A DNA stretch of 55,974 nucleotides from an uncultured Pseudomonadota bacterium (GCA_902793695.1 CADBEI010000001.1:19990-75963), one strand, 5' to 3'. Shown: positions 26,023 to 36,309, numbered from the stretch's first letter. Made by a program: numbers and translations. The notes: a model not told the origin generated them from the sequence alone.

Positions 26023-26616
26023 ATGTCTTTCAACAACCTTGTTCGCCGTATTTATGACGAAGTTATCCATTTATCCGCCAAACAACACGCTCTGTTTTGG
26101 CTGGCGGTAATTTCATTCGTGGAAAGTTCATTTTTCCCGATTCCGCCGGATATTATGCTGATTCCGATGATTCTGGCCACTCCGAAACAAGCGTGGAAAA
26201 TTGCCGGTGTATGCACTGTTGCCAGTGTTATCGGAGCTTATCTCGGTTATATCATAGGCTTTTATTTCTTTCAGCTTATCGCCGAACCGTTACTGAATTT
26301 TTACGGTTATTTGGATAAATTCAACGAATTTAAAAATCTCTATAACGAATACGGTGCGTGGATTGTATTCGGTGCCGGTATTACTCCGTTCCCGTACAAA
26401 ATCATTACTATTGCCAGCGGCGTTGTCCACTTGAACTTGGTAGTGTTTACGATTGCCTCGGTTATTGCACGCGGCTTAAGATTTTTCCTTATTGCTTGGC
26501 TGTTGTATGCCTACGGCGAAAAAATGCGCACGTTTATTGAAAAAAATCTCGGCTGGCTGTCGATATTGTTTTTAGTTTTGCTGATCGGCGGCTTTGCTTT
26601 GCTCAAGCTTTTCTGA
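26023..26616 (+). CDS. YqaA/DedA-type membrane protein
   Basis: A 197-residue integral membrane protein of the VTT/SNARE-associated superfamily. VESSFFPIPPDIMLIPMILATP is the signature region near residue 40. This is followed by the GAYLGYIIGFYF helix and the GAGITPFPYKIITIASGVVHL segment, then two C-terminal membrane helices. Related proteins flip or traffic phospholipid carriers. ATG 26023, preceded by GAGAGG, is preferred to the earlier ATG at 25990. Its last 45 bases overlap the convergent thioredoxin-like gene. Confidence 0.85.
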   Translation: MSFNNLVRRIYDEVIHLSAKQHALFWLAVISFVESSFFPIPPDIMLIPMILATPKQAWKIAGVCTVASVIGAYLGYIIGFYFFQLIAEPLLNFYGYLDKFNEFKNLYNEYGAWIVFGAGITPFPYKIITIASGVVHLNLVVFTIASVIARGLRFFLIAWLLYAYGEKMRTFIEKNLGWLSILFLVLLIGGFALLKLF

Positions 26617-27138
26617 AATTTCTTTTTTAAGCTTCAGCATATAGTCCACCACATCGGAATCATCCCAATCAATCGAACCGGTAATCTGCCCGACTTCTTC
26701 GCCGTTTTTATTGACCAAAATCGCCGTCGGTGTCACCGCAATCGCCATACCGCCGCGAAAATTCGATTTACGGTCGTTATAGCTGACCATATTGTCGGCG
26801 CCGAGTCGTTTCAAAAATGCCCGTTTTTCCGCCGTTGATTTCCACTCGTTGTCAGGCGATATCAGAATAACTTCTATACCTTTACCCATTGTTTTGCGTA
26901 CAAATCGGCCCAGATGCATCAAATCTTTCAAACACGGACCACAACTTTTTGACCACACCACCGCCATCAGCAAATCGGAATTAAATTCCGTTAATTTGTA
27001 AGCATTACCGTTATCGTCATAAATGCTCAGAGCCGGAATATAACGCGGCTTGGGAAACATATTTATCTTCGCCTCCGCCGTGCTGATATACCCCGCCAAC
27101 ATCCATAAAACCGCCAATATTTTCAAAATCTTATTCAT
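26572..27138 (-). CDS. Exported thioredoxin-like protein
   Basis: A 188-residue TlpA/ResA-like protein. A signal peptide (MNKILKILAVLWMLAGYISTAEA) directs it to the periplasm. The thioredoxin fold contains VVWSKSCGPCLKDLMHL with a CGPC redox motif, and the cis-proline region VTPTAILVNKNGEEVG. It probably reduces disulfides in envelope proteins or cytochrome maturation, but no partner genes are adjacent. It is convergent with the YqaA-type gene and overlaps it by 45 bases. Confidence 0.85.
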   Translation of the reverse strand: MNKILKILAVLWMLAGYISTAEAKINMFPKPRYIPALSIYDDNGNAYKLTEFNSDLLMAVVWSKSCGPCLKDLMHLGRFVRKTMGKGIEVILISPDNEWKSTAEKRAFLKRLGADNMVSYNDRKSNFRGGMAIAVTPTAILVNKNGEEVGQITGSIDWDDSDVVDYMLKLKKEISEKLEQSKAADQQN

Positions 27139-27235
27139 TAATTAACAACTTTCTGTGAAAAACATAAATTATCTTTAACTTTTAACCTATAATATGCTAA
27201 ATATAGTTAAAGATTCAAAAATAAAAGGTTAATAA

Positions 27236-27379
27236 ATGCAAAATCCGTATAAATTTTTTATGCTGTTGTTGATGGCAGCGTTTATAATGACAAACCTGAC
27301 CGCCTGCGGCCGTTATTCCAAACCGCAACCTGTGGCGGGAAGCGGCTTTCCGCACAGTTATCCGCACAATGAGGAGTAG
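27236..27379 (+). CDS. Small lipoprotein, LptM/YifL-like
   Basis: A 47-residue protein. The signal peptide ends in the lipobox LTAC, and the mature part is CGRYSKPQPVAGSGFPHSYPHNEE. The length, the lipobox followed by G and the short proline/glycine-rich tail resemble LptM (YifL), which helps LptD assembly, although the family's GLKGPLYFP is not exact. Its coding end contains the GAGGAG ribosome binding site for the vWA gene five bases downstream, so the genes are probably co-transcribed. Confidence 0.65.
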   Translation: MQNPYKFFMLLLMAAFIMTNLTACGRYSKPQPVAGSGFPHSYPHNEE

Positions 27380-27383
27380 ATAA

Positions 27384-28064
27384 ATGGCTGATAATAATAC
27401 CATTGAGCGCATTCCGTATGTTGAATTTGCCGACAATGCCAACGAACGCACTCCGTGTGTGTTGGTGCTTGATTGCTCCGGTTCCATGCGGGGCGAACCG
27501 ATAAAGCAGCTCAACGCCGGTTTGGTAGCGCTTGAAAATGAGCTTAAAGACGACATTGATGCCAGTTCTCGTGTGCAGTTATTGATTATCAAAGCTTTCG
27601 GCAAAGACGAAGTTAAAATCGAATCCGACTGGACCGATGCCATGAATTTTTCGGCACCGGTGATGGAAGCCGGCGGACTTACTCCGCTTGGCAAAGCTAT
27701 GGAAACCGCCTTGCAAAAAATTGAAGAGCAAAAATGCTTGTATGACAGTTGCGGCGTAACTTCAAAGCGCCCATGGATTTTTCTCATCAGCGACGGTGAA
27801 CCGACAGATTACGGTTGGGAAGATTCGGCGGAAATCTGCCGCTATGCGCAAAAAAACAAAAAGGTGGTTATTCACGCCATCGGCACTCAAGGTGCCAATT
27901 TGGATAAACTGGCCAAGTTTTCGATATTGCCGCCAAAACGCTTGACCGGCCTGAAGTTTACGGAATTTTTCCTCTGGCTCAGCCGCAGTGTTTCTTGTAT
28001 TTCCAAAGCTGCGCCGAATGCCAACAACTATCTTGACGATATAACGGAATGGAATGAAAAGTAA
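27384..28064 (+). CDS. TerY-like von Willebrand factor A domain protein
   Basis: A 226-residue cytoplasmic vWA protein. The MIDAS metal site is D30-C-S32-G-S34 in VLVLDCSGSMRGEP, with GGLTPLGKAME (the threonine) and ISDGEPTDYGW (the aspartate) completing it. TerY proteins coordinate metal and are proposed scaffolds in Ter-type stress signalling. It is the first member of a vWA-PP2C-kinase triad; the phosphatase starts six bases after its stop. GAGGAG precedes the start. Confidence 0.85.
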   Translation: MADNNTIERIPYVEFADNANERTPCVLVLDCSGSMRGEPIKQLNAGLVALENELKDDIDASSRVQLLIIKAFGKDEVKIESDWTDAMNFSAPVMEAGGLTPLGKAMETALQKIEEQKCLYDSCGVTSKRPWIFLISDGEPTDYGWEDSAEICRYAQKNKKVVIHAIGTQGANLDKLAKFSILPPKRLTGLKFTEFFLWLSRSVSCISKAAPNANNYLDDITEWNEK

Positions 28065-28069
28065 AAAAT

Positions 28070-28822
28070 ATGCCGACAAATAGCAGCAACATAAGGCTTT
28101 TATCCGTTTCGGTCCGCGGCTCTTTACATAAAGCCAACGGTTTGCCTTGTCAAGATTACAGCTGTTATCGCCGACATAAAAACAAAGCCGTGGGGATTGT
28201 CTCCGACGGAGCCGGCTCGGCCAAATATGCCCGTACCGGAGCCAAAATCATCTGCGAAACTCTGTGCGATTTACTGATTCGCGCCAACTTAAGCAATATT
28301 CATGAAACCGTAACAAAAGCAATAGATGTGGCTCGGCAAAAGCTGATTTTGCACCGCCTCAACAAAAGTAAAAGTTCCGACGATTTAATCAATTTTTCAG
28401 CGACTTTGGTCGGCTTTTTCTACCATAACGGCCGCGGTGTATTGTTCCACATCGGTGATGGTGCCGGTATAGCATTCGGTGCCGGTTCTTATGATAATAT
28501 GATTATTTCCGAGCCGGAAAACGGGGCTTTTTCTTGCGAAACGTATTTTTACACCATGGACGATTGGCAAGATTGCTTGCGCTTTGTGCCGTTTGAAAAC
28601 GTTGACCGCTTGTTACTCATGACTGACGGCGTTACCGGATTTGTGTTCTCCGATGATTTCTATAAAATCCATCGCAAATTTTTGATTCCGATTGTCGAGT
28701 ACTTGGAAAAAGAAAATCGCCGCACTTACGCCGTTAAGGCTTTACGCAACACGCTTGACGATGTGCGCGCTCGTCGCCTTAATGCCGACGATAAAACCAT
28801 TTTATGGGCCAAAATGCAATGA
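28070..28822 (+). CDS. PP2C-type serine/threonine phosphatase
   Basis: A 250-residue PP2C-family phosphatase, compact compared with eukaryotic-like members. Metal-binding residues are visible in VGIVSDGAGSAKYARTGAKI (D46, G47), FHIGDGAGIAF and MTDGVTGFVF, with a final DDKTILWAKM motif. It would reverse the action of the kinase encoded immediately after it. This matches the PP2C component of TerY-P triads. Its stop overlaps the likely ATG of the kinase. Confidence 0.85.
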   Translation: MPTNSSNIRLLSVSVRGSLHKANGLPCQDYSCYRRHKNKAVGIVSDGAGSAKYARTGAKIICETLCDLLIRANLSNIHETVTKAIDVARQKLILHRLNKSKSSDDLINFSATLVGFFYHNGRGVLFHIGDGAGIAFGAGSYDNMIISEPENGAFSCETYFYTMDDWQDCLRFVPFENVDRLLLMTDGVTGFVFSDDFYKIHRKFLIPIVEYLEKENRRTYAVKALRNTLDDVRARRLNADDKTILWAKMQ

Positions 28823-30279
28823 CAGAAACAAATATGACATATTTGGCCTTATATCCCGACGGCCATAACGAAAAGATTCATCTCGGCGAATTGCTGAACA
28901 AGGGCGGCGCTGCCGGCAAAATTTATCGTGACGCCTCGCATCCGCACAGTGTTGCCAAGATTTTCCACGAAAAAGAACGTAGCGATACCAATCGCCAAAA
29001 GCTTGAAGCAATGTTGTTGAACCGGCCGAATATTCCGGCGCTTACCGAAGACGGTAAACAATATATTCAAATAACTTGGCCGACTGCCTTGCTGGAAGAT
29101 GAGCAGGGTTTTTGCGTCGGCTACCTTATGCCGGAAATAGATACCAACGAAGCCGTTTCACTCGACCACCTCATTCAGAAAGCGGTACGCCAACGTTTAG
29201 GGCTGACCGAGCGTTACAGAGCTCGCGTTTTTGCCGCCTTCAATATTGCCACCATCGTGGCGCAACTTCACGTCCGTGGCCATTATATCGTGGATTTAAA
29301 ACCGTCAAACGTGTATGTTTATAAAAGAAATCAGTTAGTGGTGGCATTTGATTGCGACGGATTCTCGATTCAGGGCGAAAACGGTGCGCGCTATCCGGCA
29401 GAATTTGTGAGTGAAGAATATATTTATCCGGAAGGAATGAATCTAACCTGCAAAGAAATGGGGGAAGAACAAGATAAATTTGCCTTGGCAGTGATTATCT
29501 TTAAACTTTTGAACGAGGGCATTCATCCGTTTTCGGGGACACCGAACAAAACCGGAGATATGCTCTCCATTCAAGAGCGTATTGCCGGCTACCACTATGC
29601 CTACGGATTTTGGCCGGACTCCTACCAAAAACCCAACCCGTACAGCATCCACGATTATCTTGATAAAGAAACCATGAATTTGTTTGAACGTGCCTTTACT
29701 AAAGGCGGTGAAAGACCTACCGCATTGGAATGGCAAACTCATCTGGCTTATTTGTTGGATAAAAACCATTATAAACAATGCAAAAAGGATAAAAACCACA
29801 TATATTTTACTCCGAAAGGTTGTGGCTTATGCATTGTGGCGGAAAAATTCAAAGAACAGGTGGAAAACTACAAAAAACAACAGGAGAAACCGGAAACGGT
29901 ACGCGGGTTGAGCTTAAAAAAACTGGCAACCGAAAATTTAAGCAAAGCCAAACTGGAACAAGAACAGATTCAAAACATCGGCCACTACATTTTATATACT
30001 TTGCTCGCCGTTTATTTGCTGTTTTTTACTTTTTTATATAAAATCGCCGGTATTTTCCGAGATATTTTAGTTGAAAGCGGTATATTCATTCAGTTGATTC
30101 TGATTGTTTTGGGGATTGTCGGCATAAATCGTCTGTTGGCAGTTATTGCACAAAAATTGCCTGATCGTAAAAATCAAAATATTTTGAGTATGCTGCAAAT
30201 TTACGGCTATATCTGCCTGTTGATTGCTTTTATCGTCATAAACGGACTGCCTCTGGATTGGTTCAGATTAGCTCCGTAA
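28819..30279 (+). CDS. TerY-P-type protein kinase with C-terminal membrane segments
   Basis: A 486-residue protein. The N-terminal kinase domain has a glycine-rich start (ELLNKGGAAGKIY), a VAKIF lysine strand, the catalytic loop VDLKPSN (D159, K161, N164) and FDCDGF (D178) in place of DFG. A cysteine-containing zinc-ribbon-like stretch (CKKDKNHIYFTPKGCGLC) follows at about residues 315-332. There is then a charged linker and three hydrophobic helices at the C terminus. ATG 28819 overlaps the phosphatase stop and is preferred to ATG 28804. Substrates are unknown. Confidence 0.85.
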   Translation: MTETNMTYLALYPDGHNEKIHLGELLNKGGAAGKIYRDASHPHSVAKIFHEKERSDTNRQKLEAMLLNRPNIPALTEDGKQYIQITWPTALLEDEQGFCVGYLMPEIDTNEAVSLDHLIQKAVRQRLGLTERYRARVFAAFNIATIVAQLHVRGHYIVDLKPSNVYVYKRNQLVVAFDCDGFSIQGENGARYPAEFVSEEYIYPEGMNLTCKEMGEEQDKFALAVIIFKLLNEGIHPFSGTPNKTGDMLSIQERIAGYHYAYGFWPDSYQKPNPYSIHDYLDKETMNLFERAFTKGGERPTALEWQTHLAYLLDKNHYKQCKKDKNHIYFTPKGCGLCIVAEKFKEQVENYKKQQEKPETVRGLSLKKLATENLSKAKLEQEQIQNIGHYILYTLLAVYLLFFTFLYKIAGIFRDILVESGIFIQLILIVLGIVGINRLLAVIAQKLPDRKNQNILSMLQIYGYICLLIAFIVINGLPLDWFRLAP

Positions 30280-30425
30280 CCTTCAATAGTTTCTCTTGGG
30301 TAACTATGAGTCATAAAAGTGCCTACTTTTCAAATAAATAAAAAGTGATTATATTTTTTTAAAAATATTCCGAATCGATTCGGGAAACGGTGTTGTATGG
30401 CAAAAAAACAAGAGAGGCTAAAACA

Positions 30426-31817
30426 ATGAAAGCATTAAATAAACTTAATATTTCAGGGGCTATGGTGTATCCGTTGATTGAGGGCGGAAAAGGTATTAAC
30501 GGTACTGACGGCAAAAGTTCCGGTTCTTGGGCCAAAGAAGGCGGTGTCGGTACCATTTCGATGGTCAGCCCAACCGAAATTTCTTTGGAAGGCTCGATTA
30601 TACCGGAAATTTTCCACGAAAAAATCCGTGCCAAACGCCATCGCGAAATGGTGGAATATGCTATCAAAGGCGGCATCTCGCAAGCGCAGATAGCGCACGA
30701 TATAGCCGGAGATAGCGGCCGCATTCACATAAATATGCTGTGGGAAATGGCCGATTCGCAAGAGGTTATAACCCGCGTATTGGAAGGTGCCAAAGGCTTG
30801 ATTCACGGTGTTACCTGCGGTGCCGGATTGCCTTATAACTTGGGAAAAATCGCTTCCGAGCACAATGTTTATTATTACCCGATTATTTCTTCGGCGCGAG
30901 CCATGACGGTTTTATGGAAACGCTCTTTCAAAAACTATGCCGAATATCTGGGCGGTGTGGTTTATGAAGACCCGTGGTTGGCCGGCGGCCATAACGGCCT
31001 TTCCAATGCCGAAGATCCGCTTTCTCCGGAGCGCCCGTATGAGCGTCTGATTGCCCTGCGTAAAGTTTTGACCGAGCTCGGGCTGAAAGATTTACCGATT
31101 ATTATTGCCGGCGGTGTATGGAGTTTGAGCGATTGGCAGGATTATATCGACAATCCGGAACTCGGCAACGTGGCTTTCCAGTTCGGCACTCGTCCGATGA
31201 TAACCAAAGAAAGCCCAATCAGCGATGCGTGGAAACTTTTGATGATGCACGCTCAAAAAGGCGATGTAATTTTGCAAAAATTCAGCCCTACCGGCTTCTT
31301 TTCTTCGGCCATTAAAAACAATTTCCTCAGCAATCTGATGCGCCGTAAAAAAGCCGAAATTCCATACAGCGACACCGCAACCGACGAACTGACCTTCTTG
31401 TTGCCGATTGCACCACACAAAGCCGTATACATCAATCCGGCCGATAAAAAACAGGTGGAAGAACAACGTAATCAGGGTTATTCAATGATTAAAGAGACGC
31501 CGGATTCGACTTTGGTATTCTTAACACCGGACGAATGGATTGAAATGCAAAAGCAGCGCTCCGAATGTGTCGGCTGCCTGTCACAATGCCAATTTTCAAG
31601 TTGGTCACGCGAAAACGGTTGCACCGGCAAAATTCCGGATCCGCGCACTTATTGCATTCACCAAACGCTGATGAACATCGGCCACGGCGGTGATATTCAA
31701 AACAATCTGGCCTTTGCCGGACACAATGTTTATCGTTTTGCCACCGATCCGCTGTATGCCCACAATCATATTCCGAGCGTGCACGAATTGTTTAAAGCTA
31801 TTTTGGAAGGAAAATAG
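30426..31817 (+). CDS. Nitronate monooxygenase-like flavoprotein with Cys cluster
   Basis: A 463-residue TIM-barrel protein of the 2-nitropropane dioxygenase/FabK superfamily. FMN-binding features are HGVTCGAGLPYNL, LPIIIAGGVWSLSDWQDYI and VAFQFGTRPMIT. Near the C terminus there are cysteines at 381, 384, 388, 399 and 410 (CVGCLSQC...CTGK...YCIH), which could bind an iron-sulfur cluster and are absent from simple nitronate monooxygenases. ATG 30426 with GAGAGG upstream is preferred to ATG 30390. The substrate is unknown. Confidence 0.75.
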   Translation: MKALNKLNISGAMVYPLIEGGKGINGTDGKSSGSWAKEGGVGTISMVSPTEISLEGSIIPEIFHEKIRAKRHREMVEYAIKGGISQAQIAHDIAGDSGRIHINMLWEMADSQEVITRVLEGAKGLIHGVTCGAGLPYNLGKIASEHNVYYYPIISSARAMTVLWKRSFKNYAEYLGGVVYEDPWLAGGHNGLSNAEDPLSPERPYERLIALRKVLTELGLKDLPIIIAGGVWSLSDWQDYIDNPELGNVAFQFGTRPMITKESPISDAWKLLMMHAQKGDVILQKFSPTGFFSSAIKNNFLSNLMRRKKAEIPYSDTATDELTFLLPIAPHKAVYINPADKKQVEEQRNQGYSMIKETPDSTLVFLTPDEWIEMQKQRSECVGCLSQCQFSSWSRENGCTGKIPDPRTYCIHQTLMNIGHGGDIQNNLAFAGHNVYRFATDPLYAHNHIPSVHELFKAILEGK

Positions 31818-31833
31818 TTTTTCTTTTCCACAC

Positions 31834-31872
31834 AAAAAAATATCCCCGAACAAATCGGGGATATTTTTTATA
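31834..31872. terminator. Bidirectional terminator between NMO-like gene and ppiC
   Basis: AAATATCCCCGA pairs perfectly with TCGGGGATATTT around a five-base loop, with an A run before and a T run after, so it can end both converging transcripts. Confidence 0.92.
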
Positions 31873-31890
31873 TCAAACAATCTGCAAAGA

Positions 31891-32721
31891 TTATTTGGCT
31901 TCGATTTTCTTACCGTTCAAGTCAAATTTTTCAACTTGTGCATTATCATTCAATTCTTTAATGATCTCAGCAACGGCTTGTTGGCCCAAATTGATTTTGA
32001 TTTGTTCTTTTACGTTTTCAAGCGGCAACGGCTTGGTATCGCGAATATCTTCCACCAAAATGATGTGATAGCCGAATTCCGTTTTTACCGGAGTCTTGGA
32101 ATAAGCACCTTTATCCAGAGCAAAAGCTGCCTTGGAAAATTCCGGCACCATAACTTTTGCCGTAAAGTAACCCAAATCGGATTGATCTTTTGAAAACTTA
32201 CGAGCCAACTCGTCAAACGAAGCTTCTTTAGCTTCCAATTTTGCGATGATATCTTTAGCTTCATTCTCGGTTTCAACCAAAATATGTTTAGCTTTAATTT
32301 CTTTTTCGCTTTCAAACTTGGAAACATAGTCGTCATAGACCTTTTGAACGGCCTCATCTGTTACGCGTTCGCTTACTCTTTGTTCCATATACACCTGACG
32401 TGCAACTTCATCTTGCATTTCGGCAATCTGCGCCTTATATGCTTCGGATTCCTGAATTTTTGCCGCGGTAGCAGCCTGCAAAGCCAACTTACCGTTTACG
32501 GCAACATCAATGGCTTGATTATAAAAATCTTCAAAAGAAGCTTGAGCTTTGATTTGCGGATTTTTATCATAAACTTCCTTAATTTCGGCAACGGTAACGG
32601 TTTCACCGTTAACAACGGCCGCAACACCCTTGTTTTTTTCGGCGTGAACTTTATAAGTCATAGCGCCTGCAATCAATACAACTACAGCTGCGAACGTCGC
32701 AATGATATATTTTTTCTGCAT
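31891..32721 (-). CDS. Parvulin-type peptidyl-prolyl isomerase
   Basis: A 276-residue periplasmic protein anchored or exported by an N-terminal hydrophobic segment (residues 5-25). A SurA/PrsA-like chaperone region is followed by a parvulin domain at about 140-235: KAKHILVETENEAKDI, ARKFSKDQSDLGYFTAKVMVPEF, VKTEFGYHIILVEDIRD. It assists folding of exported proteins. AAGGAGG precedes the start. It is divergent from secA, which fits a secretion-related role. Confidence 0.92.
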   Translation of the reverse strand: MQKKYIIATFAAVVVLIAGAMTYKVHAEKNKGVAAVVNGETVTVAEIKEVYDKNPQIKAQASFEDFYNQAIDVAVNGKLALQAATAAKIQESEAYKAQIAEMQDEVARQVYMEQRVSERVTDEAVQKVYDDYVSKFESEKEIKAKHILVETENEAKDIIAKLEAKEASFDELARKFSKDQSDLGYFTAKVMVPEFSKAAFALDKGAYSKTPVKTEFGYHIILVEDIRDTKPLPLENVKEQIKINLGQQAVAEIIKELNDNAQVEKFDLNGKKIEAK

Positions 32722-32868
32722 TTGATTTCCTCCTTAATAAATAAATCAAAGTTACTATAACCTGATTATTTTAAATTTCAATATAAGTTTATAACTTTTG
32801 CGCAGAGTATTGACTTTACGATTGAATCAAACTAATTATTATAAAACATAATAATATAAGGAATACAA

Positions 32869-35538
32869 ATGTTAGGACAAATTGCTCGTAAAATCTTTGG
32901 CAGTGCCAATGATCGTTTTGTGAAAAAACAATATAAAATCGTAAATCAAATAAACGCTTTGGAGCCGGACTTTATCAAGTTATCCGATGAACAGCTTACG
33001 GCTAAAACACAAGAATTCAGAGAACGCCTGAAAAAAGGCGAAACGCTCGACGATATTTTGCCGGAGGCGTTTGCCACCGTACGTGAAGCCGCCAAACGCG
33101 TAATGGGACAGCGCCATTACGATGTTCAGCTCATCGGCGGTATTGTTCTGCATAAAGGTATGATTGCCGAAATGAAAACTGGTGAAGGCAAGACTTTGGT
33201 GGCGACACTGGCCGCATATTTGAATGCGCTTGAAGGTAAAGGCGTGCATGTGGTTACCGTAAACGATTATCTGGCAAAACGCGATGCCGAATGGATGGGA
33301 CAAATTTACCGCTTTTTGGGATTGACTGTTGATTACATTGTGCACGGCAAAAACGATAACGAACGCCGTATGGCTTATAATGCCGATATTGTTTACGGTA
33401 CCAACAATGAGCTCGGATTTGACTATTTACGCGATAATATGAAATTCAGTCTGGCAGAACGTGTTCAACGTGATTTTAACTATGCTATTGTTGATGAAGT
33501 CGATTCGATTTTGATTGATGAAGCGCGTACTCCGTTGATTATTTCCGGTCAAGCCGAAGATTCGTCCGATACATACATTAAGGTTACCAAATTGGTACCG
33601 TTCTTGAGCGAAAGCGACTATGAAAAAGATGAAAAACGCCGCACCGTAACTCTTACCGAATCAGGCATGGAACATATTGAACAACTGTTGCGCGGTGCCG
33701 GCTTGATTACCGACGGTGCTTTATATGACATCGGCAACGTTAATCTGGTACAACATGTAAACAACGCTCTGCGCGCACACAAATTATTCCAACGCGACGT
33801 TGATTACATTGTCAAAGACGGTAAGGTGGTTATTGTTGACGAGTTTACCGGCCGTATTATGGAAGGCCGCCGTTTCAGTGATGGTTTACATCAGGCTCTC
33901 GAGGCCAAAGAAGGTGTGGAAATTCAATCAGAAAACCAAACACTGGCTTCCATTACTTTCCAAAATTACTTCCGTTTATACGCCAAACTCGCCGGTATGA
34001 CCGGTACGGCCATGACCGAAGAAAACGAGTTTTATGATATTTACAATTTGACTTGCGTTGAGATTCCGACCAATAAGCCGGTAATTCGTGAAGATTTACA
34101 GGACGAAATTTATCGTACGGCCGACGAAAAATATCGCGCCATTATCAACACCATTATCGACAGCCATCGTCGCGGCCAACCGGTATTGGTAGGTACCACT
34201 TCGGTTGAAAAGTCAGAAATTGTGGCCGATTTATTGCATAAAGCCGCGCCGGAGATAAAATTTGAAGTCTTAAATGCCCGTCACCACGAGCGTGAAGCGG
34301 CAATCGTGGCTCAAGCCGGTGTTTCGGGTGCCATTACGATTGCTACCAATATGGCCGGTCGCGGTACGGATATTCAGCTCGGCGGCAACCCTGATATGAA
34401 ACTCAAAGAAAGACTTACCGGTGAAGAAACGCCGGAGCAAATTGCCGCCATTAAAAAAGAAATTGAAGCCGAAGTTGCTGCCGATAAAGAAAAAGTAATT
34501 AAGGCCGGCGGTTTATATATTGTCGGTACCGAGCGCCACGAAAGCCGCCGTATTGATAACCAGTTACGCGGTCGTTCCGGCCGTCAGGGAGATCCGGGAA
34601 CTTCCAAATTTTTCCTTTCCATGGAAGACGACTTAATGCGTATTTTCGGTTCGGAGAAAATTTCCACCGTTTTGCAGCGTCTCGGCTTGCCTGAAGGCGA
34701 AGCACTCGTTCACCCATGGATCAGTAAAGCGCTGGAAAAAGCCCAGAAAAAGGTGGAGGAACGTAACTTTGATATCCGTAAAGATTTGCTTAAATATGAC
34801 AACGTTATGAACGAGCAACGCAAGATTATTTATGGCGAGCGCCGCGAAATTATGGAACAAGATGACGTTTCTGATATCATTAAAGAAATGCGCGACGAAT
34901 ATTTAAGCGAGATTATCCGCGCTCACGTTCCTTACGGTACTTCGGCGGAAGAATGGAATATCGACGGATTGAAACAGGATATACAATCGGCAACCGGTTT
35001 CAGCATGCCGATGGCCAACTGGTGCAATAATCCGGATATTGACAGCGACAAAATGCAAGAACTTATTTTGGCCGAAGTTGATAACCGTTTGACCGAACGT
35101 GAATCCGCTTTGCCGGAAAATATCGTAAAAATGGTGCAAAAAAGCATTTTGTTGCAAGTTCTGGATCAATTGTGGAAGGACCATATTGCCGCACTTGACT
35201 TGATGCGACACACCATTGTGTTGCGTGCTTACGGCCAAAAAGACCCGTTAAACGAATACAAAAAAGAAGCCTTCAATATGTTCTCCGATTTGCTGAACGT
35301 GTTAAAAGAACGTGTTACCGTTGTTATTTGTCATACGGTGATTCAAACCGAAACCGAGCAACAAATGCAGCGGGCTATGGATAAAGAACAAAACCGCAAA
35401 ATGTCGGCGATTCATGACGGCGCCGTAACCACCGATGAAGAAACAAACAAAAACCTTTTTGCCGATGTCGGGCGCAATGATCCTTGCCCGTGCGGCAGCG
35501 GTAAAAAATTCAAACATTGCCACGGTCGCTTAATCTGA
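32869..35538 (+). CDS. secA: Preprotein translocase ATPase SecA
   Basis: An 889-residue motor protein driving export through SecYEG. Walker A is [11 protein letters not shown], the DEAD-like box is [18 protein letters not shown], the preprotein cross-linking domain follows, and the second helicase half contains [12 protein letters not shown] and [10 protein letters not shown]. The C-terminal zinc motif is [14 protein letters not shown], which binds SecB and lipids. AGGAA precedes the start. The PilS-like gene follows within 15 bases. Confidence 0.98.
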   Translation: MLGQIARKIFGSANDRFVKKQYKIVNQINALEPDFIKLSDEQLTAKTQEFRERLKKGETLDDILPEAFATVREAAKRVMGQRHYDVQLIGGIVLHKGMIAEMKTGEGKTLVATLAAYLNALEGKGVHVVTVNDYLAKRDAEWMGQIYRFLGLTVDYIVHGKNDNERRMAYNADIVYGTNNELGFDYLRDNMKFSLAERVQRDFNYAIVDEVDSILIDEARTPLIISGQAEDSSDTYIKVTKLVPFLSESDYEKDEKRRTVTLTESGMEHIEQLLRGAGLITDGALYDIGNVNLVQHVNNALRAHKLFQRDVDYIVKDGKVVIVDEFTGRIMEGRRFSDGLHQALEAKEGVEIQSENQTLASITFQNYFRLYAKLAGMTGTAMTEENEFYDIYNLTCVEIPTNKPVIREDLQDEIYRTADEKYRAIINTIIDSHRRGQPVLVGTTSVEKSEIVADLLHKAAPEIKFEVLNARHHEREAAIVAQAGVSGAITIATNMAGRGTDIQLGGNPDMKLKERLTGEETPEQIAAIKKEIEAEVAADKEKVIKAGGLYIVGTERHESRRIDNQLRGRSGRQGDPGTSKFFLSMEDDLMRIFGSEKISTVLQRLGLPEGEALVHPWISKALEKAQKKVEERNFDIRKDLLKYDNVMNEQRKIIYGERREIMEQDDVSDIIKEMRDEYLSEIIRAHVPYGTSAEEWNIDGLKQDIQSATGFSMPMANWCNNPDIDSDKMQELILAEVDNRLTERESALPENIVKMVQKSILLQVLDQLWKDHIAALDLMRHTIVLRAYGQKDPLNEYKKEAFNMFSDLLNVLKERVTVVICHTVIQTETEQQMQRAMDKEQNRKMSAIHDGAVTTDEETNKNLFADVGRNDPCPCGSGKKFKHCHGRLI

Positions 35539-35552
35539 ACGGAGTTACCGAT

Positions 35553-36305
35553 ATGATACGCATACAAGAACCGGAAAGCAACATAGAAAAGATTTTTGAT
35601 TTCTGTGAGCGCAATTACAAAAAGCTCAAACGAATTTTCATTATCACATTCTCCTGCATATTCTTGTTGTTGGCTTCGCGTTTAACTATTTGGGCTGTAA
35701 ATCGCTATACTTTCAACCGCGATTTGAATCGCACGGTTAACCAAATTTCGCAACTGATTGACAATGTGCGTACCACTTATGCCGTGCATACCGCCACCAA
35801 AACCGATATTATGCGTCTGATGGCACAGTCCAATACTATGCCGGATTTTTTGGTGCAAGACGGCAAATTAATTAATATTTACGGTGGCGGTATTGCCGTA
35901 TCCTCTGCAAATCCTATCATTCGCGGCGATAAGTCATTGCCGACATTTAAAATTGCCTATCAAGGGTTGAAAAAGGACGTTTGTATGGCTTTATCATATC
36001 TTGATTGGGGCGGAAAAGAAAGCGGGCTGATTTCAGTGGCACTTGGCTCAATCGACAGCGAAGGAGTAGATACGGCTTTGCGTGATATTGAAGAAGATGT
36101 TGAAGATGAGCAGGTAGAAGTGACCATTCCGGGCGGGCGTAAAAAGTGGGTAAAACTGCCGCGAAAAATTATGTTCAACATTGCCAAACCGGATGATGAT
36201 ACTACCCCGTTACCGTTTACCGAGGCCTTAGCCGATGAAGGTTGCAACTGCGGTTCGCAACGCTCCTGTTCGTTTGCGTTGCGTTATTACACACATCTGC
36301 GCTGA
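35553..36305 (+). CDS. PilS-type pilin-like protein
   Basis: A 250-residue protein with one membrane segment (about residues 27-48) and a periplasmic part. NRTVNQISQLIDNVRTTYA, then MRLMAQSNTMPDFLV, and GKLINIYGGGIAVSS recall PilS-type type IV pilins (xLxxxGxxP...NxxGGxVxV). A basic/acidic insertion (DIEEDVEDEQVEVTIPGGRKKW) precedes a cysteine-rich end (CNCGSQRSC). A conventional prepilin cleavage site is not obvious. ATG 35553 is supported by GGAG. It follows secA closely. Confidence 0.55.
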   Translation: MIRIQEPESNIEKIFDFCERNYKKLKRIFIITFSCIFLLLASRLTIWAVNRYTFNRDLNRTVNQISQLIDNVRTTYAVHTATKTDIMRLMAQSNTMPDFLVQDGKLINIYGGGIAVSSANPIIRGDKSLPTFKIAYQGLKKDVCMALSYLDWGGKESGLISVALGSIDSEGVDTALRDIEEDVEDEQVEVTIPGGRKKWVKLPRKIMFNIAKPDDDTTPLPFTEALADEGCNCGSQRSCSFALRYYTHLR

Positions 36306-36309
36306 TTTA

